Source: Candidatus Cloacimonadota bacterium
GTDB taxonomy: Bacteria > Cloacimonadota > Cloacimonadia > Cloacimonadales > TCS61
Assembly (NCBI GenBank): GCA_030620155.1
Contig: JAUXFF010000006.1
Span: 1-44,843 of the forward strand
Length of the DNA: 44,843 nt
Direction: 5' to 3'
Shown here: positions 34,377 through 43,181 of the stretch, in pieces
How the letters are laid out: the number at the start of each line of letters is the position of its first letter
How positions within the stretch are numbered: position 1 is the first letter of the stretch
Made by a program: the position numbers and the translations under genes
Notes under the pieces: generated by a model
The model's database searches: none
Told to the model about the DNA's origin: nothing
The model's input: only the letters and a program-made list of their open reading frames with translations

Positions 34377-34405
34377 GTAGAAATAAACAGTTGGGATAAA
34401 TCAAG

Positions 34406-34434
34406 TTGACAGATAAAGATTGCAGTATTTATTA
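34406..34434 (+). promoter_or_regulatory. Candidate promoter of the restriction-modification genes
   Basis: TTGACA (34406-34411) is followed after 17 bases by TTATTA (34429-34434), 30 bases before the nuclease gene. Confidence 0.5.
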
Positions 34435-34463
34435 ATCCTTCTAAATTATTTGTAGAGGATGAA

Positions 34464-35369
34464 ATGGAGTTGAAACAAAAATTAAGAGAATATTGGAGAA
34501 AAATTAAAGAAGAGCATAAATCATCAGAAAATATTTCTGGTTTTGAAAAAAATGATAGAAACATTTTTATAAAATATTTTTTATCTTCAATAGGATATGA
34601 ACTAAAAAATTTGTTAGATGATGTTTCCCAGAAATCAATTATTGGAAGTAAAACTCCAGATATTAGAATATTTGGGAATAACGAATTCAAATCCAAAAAC
34701 ACTCATAGTCAGTTAATAATTGAAACAAAGAATTTCAAACTATTGGATAGAAATATTGATAAAATAGATTTTCTTCAACTAAAAAAATATATTATCGCAA
34801 ACAAAAGTAAAATTCGAGTTATTTGCACGACTGATTATTTGACTTTGTTTGCCTTTAATGCAACTAAATTGAGAAAGGATAATCAGCTTAATTTTAATAA
34901 TTACGACAATATATCTGATTGGGAAATAAATATTATTAAAGCAAGTTTACTTTTCAATATAAACTTTGATAATCTTAATGATAAAAATTTAAAAAACATC
35001 AGAAGTCTTTCACATAATGCAATATTTAATAATTATGTTTTCTATGATCCGGATAACTTTTTATATACTGGTGATATTTCAGATTCTTCTGTAAGAAAAG
35101 GTTTTATAATATCTCTTTATGAAATGATGATGAAAATTAAAAGTGATGTACAACCTGATTTCAATAGTAAAATAAAGATAATGAAAATTTTCATAGAAGA
35201 ACATAAAGAAACGAAAGAATTTCTTCATATTTTCATTGAAGAAATATCTAATAATTATTATACTATTTTAAGAAATTTCTTCTTCTGGGGTTCTGAAATG
35301 AATTATATCGAAAATTTCATATCCGAACCAAAATCAAAGGTAAAAAAAAAGATATTATTAGTTTTTTGA
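34464..35369 (+). CDS. Restriction nuclease part (0-frame product) of a nuclease-methylase fusion
   Basis: This 301-residue protein has a PD-(D/E)XK-like site: TPDIRIF (P65-D66) and LIIETKNF (E87-T88-K89). In a single-chain type IIG or type I-like enzyme this nuclease domain would be joined to the methylase, which is encoded here in the -1 frame. The last codons run into nine A residues, and the stop lies 15 bases beyond. The start follows GTAGAGGATGAA. Translation without slipping yields nuclease alone; with slipping it yields a fusion of about 1,262 residues. A plain frameshift mutation or sequencing error in the A run cannot be excluded. Confidence 0.78.
   Translation: MELKQKLREYWRKIKEEHKSSENISGFEKNDRNIFIKYFLSSIGYELKNLLDDVSQKSIIGSKTPDIRIFGNNEFKSKNTHSQLIIETKNFKLLDRNIDKIDFLQLKKYIIANKSKIRVICTTDYLTLFAFNATKLRKDNQLNFNNYDNISDWEINIIKASLLFNINFDNLNDKNLKNIRSLSHNAIFNNYVFYDPDNFLYTGDISDSSVRKGFIISLYEMMMKIKSDVQPDFNSKIKIMKIFIEEHKETKEFLHIFIEEISNNYYTILRNFFFWGSEMNYIENFISEPKSKVKKKILLVF
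35345..35351 (+). promoter_or_regulatory. A-AAA-AAG slippery heptamer (candidate programmed -1 frameshift)
   Basis: Within a nine-A run (35342-35350) followed by G, the zero-frame codons are AAA AAA AAG. The heptamer is therefore in the phase needed for -1 slippage, as in dnaX and several IS elements. The -1 frame is open from 35297 through the whole methylase gene. No stimulatory stem-loop or well-placed upstream Shine-Dalgarno is obvious. Confidence 0.6.
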
Positions 35370-38251
35370 ATAGTGAAAATAAGCAAGAAGCTTTTATTTT
35401 AACATCAGTTTATAATCTGATAAATAAAACATTTTTTTTGAGGATGTTAGAGGATATAGCAACAGATAGGACAAAATTTATTGAAGGTGCGATTAATTTT
35501 CGCTATCTATCAAATGGAATTTTAAATGAAAAACTTAAAGAAAGTAATGAAGCATTAATCGAGTATGTAAAAAGTGTTTATGAATTTAAAAAACCTGATC
35601 TGAAATATTATTTTTTCTTGTTAAAGAAAGATATATATTCTTGGGTTTTGGAATATATTTCAACATATAATTTATTAGAATTTATTCGTCTATTTAATGA
35701 CATTAACTTTAAACATCTTAATCAAGATATTTTGGGAGATATTTACGAACACTATTTAGAGCAGGAAAAAGTGACTGATAAAAAATCATATCGAAAATTA
35801 TTAGGTCAATATTATACACCAAAACCTATTGTTAGATTAATGTGGTTATTGGTTCGAAATGTCTTAAAAAAAGAAAAAAATAGAGATTTATACGAAAAAA
35901 ATAAGCCTTGTTTAAATATACTCGATCCTGCCTATGGTAGCGGAACATTCTTGGTTGAAGCTATCCTTCAATCAAATCAATCCGCTTTAAAAAAAACAAT
36001 AAATGAAAAGGGAAAAATCTTTGGATTTATTAATGACAGAGGAGGTGATAAAAAAATTGAGGAAAATTTATTTGGTTTTGAACTTAATCCATTAAGTAAA
36101 AGTATTGCAGATATTAACCTCTTTTTTGGTTTAACTGAAGCCTATGGAGCTGATAGATTAAAACCATTTCCTATTAAAACAATAAAACTATACAGAACTG
36201 ATAGCTATGATCTTGATTATGATGACATAACTGAAGATAAAGAATCAGAACAGATGTCGGTTATGCACCTTTTTTCAGAAGAAATAAAAAATACAATTGA
36301 AGAACATTCTGAAATAATAAAAGCTAAACAACAGAAATATGATATTATCATTGCAAATCCTCCTTATGGTCATACAAAACCTAACAAATTTATGAAAGAA
36401 CAATTAATTCCATTTGCTTATGCAGAAAATAATTTTAATAAAAAAGGTGAAGAAATATCTTTCAACTGGAAAACTCAATTAAGAAAAGGAGAAGTTCCGA
36501 AATTTGAAAAAAATAGAGGTAAATTATATGATAATTATGGATTTTTCTTTGGTGTTGCTGATAAGCTATTAAAAGAAAACGGTATTATTTGTTTTATCAC
36601 TTCAAATACATATTTGAGTTTACCAACATATAAATGGACTAGAAAATATTGGTTAGATAATTATACTATTCATTATATAATCAATTTTAATAAGGTTGGT
36701 GAATTACATAATTCTGTTTTCATCCCTGAAGCTGATATATCAACAGCCATTATTTTATTAGAAAAGAAAAAAAATATTCAAAAAAAAACAATTAAGTTTT
36801 TAAGTTTAGAAAAATTACCATTAACAGAGAAATACAATTATATTTGTGATTCTATAAAATGGGTAAAACCAGCAAAAAATAAAAACCATATCAAACGTTT
36901 TACAATTAAAAATATAACTGAATTTCAGTTTGAAAAGTTATTAATTGAAGATATCCTAAATGATTTAGATTATGTTTTTTTAATAAAAGATGAAATAATT
37001 AAAAAGATTGAAACGGATAGTTTTATTTTAGGCGATTTATTAAAGACAAAACTCGGCAATAAAACCGGAAAAAATACATTATTTATAAATCCAGATGAAA
37101 AAGTTTTGAAAAAACAAATATCAAAGTTTCTTGAAACACATAGCTACAAATTAAGAAATTATAACAAAGAAATAAAAAAATATAATAATAAATTAATGGA
37201 AAATTCTTCTCATCAATTTGCTAAAAATATAGAAGAAAAAATCGACAAATACTTAACAATCAAAGGTGATAAAAAAGAGTTAAAAAAAGAAGTTGATTTA
37301 GAATATAATGAAAAAAATGTTAAAGACATAATTGTTGATATAGAACCTTTTGTCGCTACAAAAAATGCTAAAATGTATTATGATTTTGGTATATCTTTAT
37401 CTTGTCTTGATTCTTCAGGTCCTAGAGAATTTATATTTAAAGAATTTTTTGAAGAAACTGAAATTAAATTGATTTTACGATTAGATAGATATAAAGGTAT
37501 AAAAGCTTTTGTAGACTCAAATAATAATTTTTGTATTAATAGTTTTAGGGTAGGGTTGAAATTAGTAAATGAAAATATTAATTTTTTAAAATCCAGAGAA
37601 GATTTTCTTTACTATATCTGTTGTATTTTAAATTCCAAAATATTAAAATATTATATAGCTAAAAGAGGAATACCTGTCTATAGTGATTATATTTTACCAA
37701 TTAAGAAAATATCTGAGAAAAATGTATTAGTAGTTAAAAAGGTTATTTCAAAAACGAAATTAATACATAAATTAAAGTCTGACCAAAACAAGTTTTTCAA
37801 CAATAAAATTGATTTTGTAAGTGATTGGTTTAGAAATGAAATTTTTTCAAAAATTGAAATAGTAAATATTCTTGAAAATAGTAAAGAAAGAGAAGTTCTT
37901 TTTTCAAATGAAATGACAACCAATTATTATGTAGAGAAAGCAAGTTGCATTTTAGAAGAAATAATTTTGAACGATGATATTAAAATTGTATGTAAAACAA
38001 AAGAGATGGCTAAAGCAATATTTAACAAATATCTAAAAAATTATGAGGGGAATTTGCAGGAAAAGGAGATATTAATCAATAAATTAGAATTATTTGAACA
38101 CGAAAGCTATCTTAATCTACTACAACAAATTAATGATAAATGTAATCAGGTTGAAAATGAAATTAATGATTTGGTTTTAGATATTTATGGAATTTCAAAG
38201 GAAGAAAAAGAGAAAATTAATCAGGAAATATATCAAACTGATATGATCTAA
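35366..38251 (+). CDS. Adenine-specific DNA methylase and specificity part of the same system
   Basis: This 961-residue product is counted from a TTG that overlaps the nuclease stop; natural translation may come by frameshift from upstream. It contains LGQYYTPKPIVRLMW, motif I LDPAYGSGTFL (D187) and motif IV IIANPPYGH (N331-P-P-Y), which mark an N6-adenine methylase of the Eco57I/type IIG kind. The C-terminal ~500 residues resemble a target-recognition plus coiled-coil region (GIPVYSDYILPIKKI, YVEKASCILEEIILN). No separate restriction gene is seen, in line with a single-chain enzyme. The lysine/isoleucine-rich, AT-rich composition differs from the core genes and suggests transfer. Confidence 0.82.
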   Translation: MNSENKQEAFILTSVYNLINKTFFLRMLEDIATDRTKFIEGAINFRYLSNGILNEKLKESNEALIEYVKSVYEFKKPDLKYYFFLLKKDIYSWVLEYISTYNLLEFIRLFNDINFKHLNQDILGDIYEHYLEQEKVTDKKSYRKLLGQYYTPKPIVRLMWLLVRNVLKKEKNRDLYEKNKPCLNILDPAYGSGTFLVEAILQSNQSALKKTINEKGKIFGFINDRGGDKKIEENLFGFELNPLSKSIADINLFFGLTEAYGADRLKPFPIKTIKLYRTDSYDLDYDDITEDKESEQMSVMHLFSEEIKNTIEEHSEIIKAKQQKYDIIIANPPYGHTKPNKFMKEQLIPFAYAENNFNKKGEEISFNWKTQLRKGEVPKFEKNRGKLYDNYGFFFGVADKLLKENGIICFITSNTYLSLPTYKWTRKYWLDNYTIHYIINFNKVGELHNSVFIPEADISTAIILLEKKKNIQKKTIKFLSLEKLPLTEKYNYICDSIKWVKPAKNKNHIKRFTIKNITEFQFEKLLIEDILNDLDYVFLIKDEIIKKIETDSFILGDLLKTKLGNKTGKNTLFINPDEKVLKKQISKFLETHSYKLRNYNKEIKKYNNKLMENSSHQFAKNIEEKIDKYLTIKGDKKELKKEVDLEYNEKNVKDIIVDIEPFVATKNAKMYYDFGISLSCLDSSGPREFIFKEFFEETEIKLILRLDRYKGIKAFVDSNNNFCINSFRVGLKLVNENINFLKSREDFLYYICCILNSKILKYYIAKRGIPVYSDYILPIKKISEKNVLVVKKVISKTKLIHKLKSDQNKFFNNKIDFVSDWFRNEIFSKIEIVNILENSKEREVLFSNEMTTNYYVEKASCILEEIILNDDIKIVCKTKEMAKAIFNKYLKNYEGNLQEKEILINKLELFEHESYLNLLQQINDKCNQVENEINDLVLDIYGISKEEKEKINQEIYQTDMI

Positions 38252-38380
38252 AACTAAAATAAAAACCTGAAAACGAGTTTTTGAATAAGCAATTCGAGGT
38301 GAGAATTAAATTATTAAATTTTATTATCAATTATGATATAAAATATCGAATGGGTAAGTATTGGCTCAAGAGGTGAGGGG

Positions 38381-38461
38381 ATGAAAGCCGGCTTATATAA
38401 TTATTATCTGGATCAACTTAATAATAATGTTGTATTTTTATTAATATCAAGAAGTTGCTAA
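38381..38461 (+). CDS. Possible 26-residue peptide upstream of the AlbA_2 gene
   Basis: MKAGLYNYYLDQLNNNVVFL plus six residues, preceded by AAGAGGTGAGGGG. It has a good ribosome-binding site but is too short to judge, and it could be chance. It lies in the 241-base spacer that otherwise holds no gene. Confidence 0.22.
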   Translation: MKAGLYNYYLDQLNNNVVFLLISRSC

Positions 38462-38492
38462 TGTAACTGTTATGTAACTGGGGGTAAGAAAA

Positions 38493-39944
38493 ATGAAAAT
38501 TTGGGAAAAGAAATGTTTGGAATATTTAAATAAAAGTTTAGGGAAAATAGCCACAGAATTAAATGAAATAGATTGGAAAGAACATTTATCTGACAAAACA
38601 GAAAGACTTGCTGAACATATCTCTGCTTTTGCAAATTTGGATTATGGAGGATTTATTGTTTTTGGTTTTAATAATTCCGGAAAGTATGTCGGAATTTCTA
38701 AAAACGATTGTGATGAAATAATAAAAAAAATCGGCAATATTGCTCGTCATTCCCTAAATCCTCCGGTAGTTATTAAACATTCAATTTTAGAGTATAACAA
38801 ACACCCGTTTCTGGCAATACATATTTTATGCAATCGCTTCCGTCCAGTTCATTTACGAAATAAAGATATCTATCATAGCTATATCAGATCAGCAGGACAA
38901 ACCCAAAAAATGACTAGACAAGAAGTTGCAATGTTAATATCTAAAACAGCAAATGTAAATTTTGAAGATGGAATAGCAAGACATAATTGCTCGAAAGATG
39001 AAGTTCTTTCATTACTAGAGTATGACAGTTATTTTCAGTTTATGAATTTAAATTTACCTGAATCTAAAGACAACATCTTAAGTAAACTGGAAGAAGAAAA
39101 ATTTATAATTCAAAATTCAGATAACTATTATTCAATAACAAATTTAGGAGCAGTACTATTTGCTCGGAATATTAATAATTTTAGCAATATCAAAAGGAAA
39201 GCAGTAAGAGTCATCGTTTATGATGAAATCAACAGACTAAACGCCAAGAGAGAACAAGTCGGTATTAAAGGTTATGCTGTAGCATTTGAAGGTTTGATCC
39301 AATATATTTTTGACCAATTACCAACCAATGAAATTATTACAAAAGTTTTCCGAAAAGAAACAAAAATATATCCAGAGGTAGCTATCAGAGAACTTGTTGC
39401 AAATGCCATAATCCATCAGGATTTTACCATATCCGGTTCAAGTGTAATGGTTGAAATATTCAGCGATAGAATCGAAATTACAAATCCTGGAATACCGCTT
39501 ATCGATATCAATCGCTTTATCGATGCTTCTCCGCGATCACGGAACGAATCCTTTGCATCTTTTATGAGAAGGATCAATATTTGTGAAGAACGAGGTTCAG
39601 GAATCGATCGTGTAATTTTTAATGTAGAAGTCTATCAACTACCGGCCCCTGAATTTATCAGGGAAGAAAATTCGACAAAAGTTATTTTATATTCTTATAA
39701 AAGGTTATCAAAAATGTCTAAAGAGGATAAAATCAGAGCTTGTTATCAACACGCTTGTTTAAAATATGTTCAAAGAGAAAAGATGACAAATCAATCAATC
39801 AGAGAAAGGTTTAATATTTCTGATAAAAATTATCCTATGGCTTCAAGAATTATTAATGAAGCACTCAAATCAGGTATAATAAAAGATGCAGATCCAGAAA
39901 GTAAATCCAGAAAATATGCTTCATATCTACCATTTTGGGCATAA
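38493..39944 (+). CDS. AlbA_2 (Schlafen-like) and HATPase_c_4 domain protein with C-terminal winged helix
   Basis: This 483-residue protein has an N-terminal AlbA_2/divergent AAA domain (LAEHISAFANLDYGGFIVFG, HSYIRSAGQTQKMTRQEV). A middle GHKL-type ATPase-like part follows (RELVANAIIHQDF, IEITNPGIP, CEERGSGIDRVIF), then a helix-turn-helix end (TNQSIRERFNISDKNYPMAS). Proteins with this layout are often annotated as RecG-related or transcriptional regulators and are common in mobile and defence regions. Substrates are unknown. TATGTAAC-type repeats lie on both sides of the gene. Confidence 0.82.
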   Translation: MKIWEKKCLEYLNKSLGKIATELNEIDWKEHLSDKTERLAEHISAFANLDYGGFIVFGFNNSGKYVGISKNDCDEIIKKIGNIARHSLNPPVVIKHSILEYNKHPFLAIHILCNRFRPVHLRNKDIYHSYIRSAGQTQKMTRQEVAMLISKTANVNFEDGIARHNCSKDEVLSLLEYDSYFQFMNLNLPESKDNILSKLEEEKFIIQNSDNYYSITNLGAVLFARNINNFSNIKRKAVRVIVYDEINRLNAKREQVGIKGYAVAFEGLIQYIFDQLPTNEIITKVFRKETKIYPEVAIRELVANAIIHQDFTISGSSVMVEIFSDRIEITNPGIPLIDINRFIDASPRSRNESFASFMRRINICEERGSGIDRVIFNVEVYQLPAPEFIREENSTKVILYSYKRLSKMSKEDKIRACYQHACLKYVQREKMTNQSIRERFNISDKNYPMASRIINEALKSGIIKDADPESKSRKYASYLPFWA

Positions 39945-40193
39945 AACGAATCACCCGGTTTATGTAACAACTATCCGGATAAAAATTGTCAGCGTGTCTT
40001 AATTCTCTTCATTACAAGAAATTACTTATGTAACTGATATAATTGGAGTGACAATTTATGAATAAATTTGTAATTCATTTTTATTTCCAACCTTTCTATC
40101 GGAATAAACGGAGAATATTTTACAAATGAATTCTTTTACGACAAAAATAGTAACGTTTTTCGTGAAAAATATAATCTTATTATATGGGATAAT

Positions 40194-40745
40194 ATGATTT
40201 ACAAAACAATCGGAAATAAAGAAATCCTAAACGATTTCAAATTAGTAATTTTCTGCTCAAAGAAATGTCAACCGGAAATAATTATAAAATCATTGGATCT
40301 TACTGTTGAAATCAGAAAAGCAGGAATAACTTTTATTGGTGGTTTTCAAACAATTGTAGAGAAAGAATTTCTAGATATACTCCTGAAAGGAAAGCAGAAT
40401 ATAATCTGGTGCCCGGCTCGAAATATAGAAAATTATCAATATCCAAAGAAATATAAGAAAACATTAAAAGAGAATCGATGCCTGATACTTTCTAATTTCC
40501 CGCAGGAAGATGATAGAATTTCCCAACAAAGAGGAATGATACAAAATCATTTTGTAGCTGAAATAGCAGATGCAATATTAATCTTGTATGCAGCACCGGA
40601 TAACAATACAGAAAAGCTTGCTTATAGTTTTAATAATTCCGATAAGAAACTTTATACTATAAAATGCGAGATTAATTCTAATTTATTGAAGTTAGGACTT
40701 GAGAATATTCAAATTTCCGCAGTTCTTGATACTTTGGAAGTTTAA
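40194..40745 (+). CDS. DprA/SMF-like Rossmann protein
   Basis: This 183-residue protein resembles the single-domain relatives of the DNA-processing protein DprA. YKTIGNKEIL opens the core, FCSKKCQPEII is the nucleotide-fold glycine/serine region in variant form, and GITFIGGF and IIWCPARNIENYQYP follow. QQRGMIQNHFVAEIADAILI corresponds to the RNRLIAGLSDAVLV segment of DprA. It lacks the C-terminal winged helix. Such short forms are found in defence-type loci; DNA uptake need not be involved. The frame stays open about 40 codons upstream of the ATG, while a better ribosome-binding site serves a different frame at 40058. A truncated or shifted N-terminus is possible. Confidence 0.65.
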   Translation: MIYKTIGNKEILNDFKLVIFCSKKCQPEIIIKSLDLTVEIRKAGITFIGGFQTIVEKEFLDILLKGKQNIIWCPARNIENYQYPKKYKKTLKENRCLILSNFPQEDDRISQQRGMIQNHFVAEIADAILILYAAPDNNTEKLAYSFNNSDKKLYTIKCEINSNLLKLGLENIQISAVLDTLEV

Positions 40746-40781
40746 AAAATCACCCTAAAACTTTCAAAATGTAATTTGCAC

Positions 40782-40810
40782 TTGACATTATTATAATGAT
40801 TCTTTTAAAT
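40782..40810 (+). promoter_or_regulatory. Promoter with internal palindrome ahead of the XRE-ImmA gene
   Basis: TTGACA (40782-40787) and TTAAAT (40805-40810) are 17 bases apart. A palindrome CATTA-TTA-TAATG (40786-40798) sits between them and could be an autoregulatory operator. CTTTCAAAATGTAA (40761) and CTTTTAAATGTAAA (40802) form an imperfect direct repeat around it. Confidence 0.6.
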
Positions 40811-40839
40811 GTAAAGCACAAAATTCAAGAGGAGGTGCA

Positions 40840-41952
40840 ATGAATAATTTGGTCTTGGGGCAAAATATTAAACGAATGCGAAAAGTTCGCGGATTTAATC
40901 AAAAAGCCGTCTATCAATCTATACCATTGAGCAGGCAGGCTTATTCCAATATAGAAAATGGAAAATCCGAACCCAAAACGAGCACTCTTATAAAAATTGC
41001 TCAAGTTTTGAATAAAGATATTCAAGATTTTCTTGTTGAACCGATCAATTTTAGAACAATGCGATTCAGGACAAATAAGATCATCACAGAAAAAGAAAAA
41101 ATGAAAAAAGAAGAAATCTTGCTAAATCTTTCTTTCTGGTTACAAAATTATAATTTCCTGGAAAAATTATTGAACGAGAAAATTGATTTTATTTTCGATA
41201 AAAATAATATTACAGATCCGTTAGTTTTGGCAAAAAAAGTTAGAGAGAAACTAAAACTCGATAATATCGAACCGATCTTCGATATCTGTGGTTTGGCTGA
41301 TAATATCAGTGTTAAGATTTTTTTATTCAAATATGAACTTGTTAAGTTTTTTGGATTTTCTCTCGGTAAGCAGGATAACGGTCCTGTCATAGCTGTAAAT
41401 ACAAATGAGAAGATAAGTATCGAAAGACAGATTTTTACAATCGCACACGAATTAGGTCATTTGCTGATGCACAAAGATTCTTATAATTCCGAACTGTTTG
41501 AAGAGAATCAGAAAGAAGAAATTGAAGCTGATCAATTTGCTGCTCATTTTCTTCTTCCTAATGATGGATTTCTGAAAGAATTAAAAAAAGTCTCCGGACT
41601 TCATTGGATAGATCAGATCCTACATATTAAGAGAATTTATAAAATAAGCTATAAAACTGTTCTTCGTAGATTAATCGAGTTAAATTATGCTGATAAAGAT
41701 ATCTATAAAGAATTCGCAATTGCTTATCAAAAGAAGTATTATCAAAATCTAAAGGACCATTTTGAACCGAATTCTATCGAACCGGATAAACTTTTAAAAT
41801 CTGATTTTATGAGCGAGAGATTAAACAGACTTGTAAGAAAAACTTACGAAAATGGGCTGATAACGATAAACAGAGCTTCTGAAATATTGAATATTTCTTT
41901 GAATGAAATGAAAGAACTAACATCTTCCTGGAACGAAATAAAATATGCTTGA
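40840..41952 (+). CDS. XRE-type HTH and ImmA/IrrE metallopeptidase fusion (predicted antitoxin/regulator)
   Basis: This 370-residue protein has an N-terminal Cro/CI helix-turn-helix (IKRMRKVRGFNQKAVYQSIP, RQAYSNIENGKSEPKTSTLI). A zinc peptidase domain follows, with IAHELGHLLMH (H203-E-x-x-H207) and the third-ligand segment EEIEADQFAAHFLLP. Members repress their own operon and may be switched by proteolysis; in many loci they pair with a toxin. Here a PIN-domain gene overlaps the 3' end by eight bases, fitting the COG2856-PIN toxin-antitoxin class. A strong AGGAGGTG site precedes the start. Confidence 0.88.
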   Translation: MNNLVLGQNIKRMRKVRGFNQKAVYQSIPLSRQAYSNIENGKSEPKTSTLIKIAQVLNKDIQDFLVEPINFRTMRFRTNKIITEKEKMKKEEILLNLSFWLQNYNFLEKLLNEKIDFIFDKNNITDPLVLAKKVREKLKLDNIEPIFDICGLADNISVKIFLFKYELVKFFGFSLGKQDNGPVIAVNTNEKISIERQIFTIAHELGHLLMHKDSYNSELFEENQKEEIEADQFAAHFLLPNDGFLKELKKVSGLHWIDQILHIKRIYKISYKTVLRRLIELNYADKDIYKEFAIAYQKKYYQNLKDHFEPNSIEPDKLLKSDFMSERLNRLVRKTYENGLITINRASEILNISLNEMKELTSSWNEIKYA

Positions 41953-42442
41953 AATAGATAGAGCAATAATTTTCGATGCCAATATTTTGATAGATTTTCA
42001 AACAATATCGAAAGAAATATTTCAGTATATCAACGAACTTTCAATTGATATGTTTGTTTCAGATGTTACTTTGACAAAAGTTGAACAAATCGGTATTCAG
42101 GAAGCGAACAATCTTAATATTAAGATTTTAGAAACTCCGATTTCAATGTTGATAGAATCTAGAAACAGGAAAGTTTTGAGTTTATCGTTTGATGATTATG
42201 TTAGTTTTTTACAAGCAGAAGAAAACGATCTGATCCTGATAACAAATGATAAAGCAATGAAAAATTATGCTGAAAGAAAGAATATTAAAGCTTTATGGGA
42301 AATTGAAATTATTCTATTTTTGTTGAGGAAAGATAAATTATCAAAAATTCAAGCGAAACGGTTATTTTATAAAATAAAAGATATTAATAATAGGATAACT
42401 GATAAAATTGAAAAAGAATTTATAAAGTTACTTAATGAATAA
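41945..42442 (+). CDS. PIN-like domain protein (predicted toxin/ribonuclease)
   Basis: This 165-residue protein has a PIN-like acidic site: IIFDANILIDF (D11), VEQIG (E47), AEENDLILITNDKAM (D95, D102). The N-terminal strand, the central helices and the LITND step are typical. PIN nucleases cleave RNA, and the translational coupling to the XRE-ImmA gene suggests a toxin under its control. The C-terminal lysine-rich helices (about 128-165) are beyond the usual PIN core. Confidence 0.78.
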   Translation: MLEIDRAIIFDANILIDFQTISKEIFQYINELSIDMFVSDVTLTKVEQIGIQEANNLNIKILETPISMLIESRNRKVLSLSFDDYVSFLQAEENDLILITNDKAMKNYAERKNIKALWEIEIILFLLRKDKLSKIQAKRLFYKIKDINNRITDKIEKEFIKLLNE

Positions 42443-42451
42443 GGAGTTACT

Positions 42452-43180
42452 ATGCCCTGTTTCTATGCACCTAATTTAAATAAAGATAGCGTGAAATTAA
42501 CCATTTCGGGTGATGAAAACCATCACATTATCCATGTTTTCAGAAAATCACAAAACGATGAAATTTTGTTAACTAACGGCTCAGGATTAATAGCAAAAGC
42601 AATAATCAAAACTATCTCAAGGAGAAACTTAACTGTCTTAATACAATCAATACAGGAGGTAACAACCTCTAACCCAAAAATCGCTGTTGCTTTCTCACTT
42701 TTAAAAAATAAACACGATGCTGTAATTATAGAAAAATTAACAGAACTGGGTGTTAAAGAATTTTTTCCCATTATAACTCAAAGGTCAGTAAGAAAAACAT
42801 CTTCAAATACGGTTGAGAAGTTTAAAAAGATCGCAATTTCTGCCATTAAACAATGTGATAATGCTTTTTTACCCAAAATACATCAGGTGTTGTCTTTAAA
42901 AACTTTTCTTGATTCCCGGAAATATTATCAGCTGGTAGTTGCCCTTGAAACCGGTAAACACAAAACAATAACCAAACTGCTCCCGAAAATAGATAAACCT
43001 ATATGTGTAGTAATCGGACCAGAGGGAGGATTTGACAAATCTGAGATCGAGATGTTCAAACAAAAAGAAATACCAACTTTCACCCTGGGAAATCATATTT
43101 TAAGGGCTGAAACATCAGCAATTGCTGCAGCATCGCAGGTTTTAGGATATTTTCTGTCAAAGGATCCTGAGTATTATTAA
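42452..43180 (+). CDS. rsmE: RsmE, 16S rRNA m3U1498 methyltransferase
   Basis: This 242-residue SPOUT methyltransferase has an N-terminal PUA-like domain (DENHHIIHVFRKSQNDEILL). The AdoMet-binding knot is marked by VVIGPEGGFDKSEIEMF and TLGNHILRAETSAIAAAS. It modifies U1498 in the decoding region of 16S rRNA. It lies nine bases after the PIN gene and one base before the tRNA nucleotidyltransferase gene. Translation of the core genes resumes here after the island. Confidence 0.94.
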   Translation: MPCFYAPNLNKDSVKLTISGDENHHIIHVFRKSQNDEILLTNGSGLIAKAIIKTISRRNLTVLIQSIQEVTTSNPKIAVAFSLLKNKHDAVIIEKLTELGVKEFFPIITQRSVRKTSSNTVEKFKKIAISAIKQCDNAFLPKIHQVLSLKTFLDSRKYYQLVVALETGKHKTITKLLPKIDKPICVVIGPEGGFDKSEIEMFKQKEIPTFTLGNHILRAETSAIAAASQVLGYFLSKDPEYY

Positions 43181-43181
43181 T

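Noticed and set aside
34334-34702. Minus-strand frame across the dnaJ terminator and nuclease gene start
   Set aside because: It runs through the terminator and promoter and overlaps the nuclease coding sequence; no ribosome-binding site.
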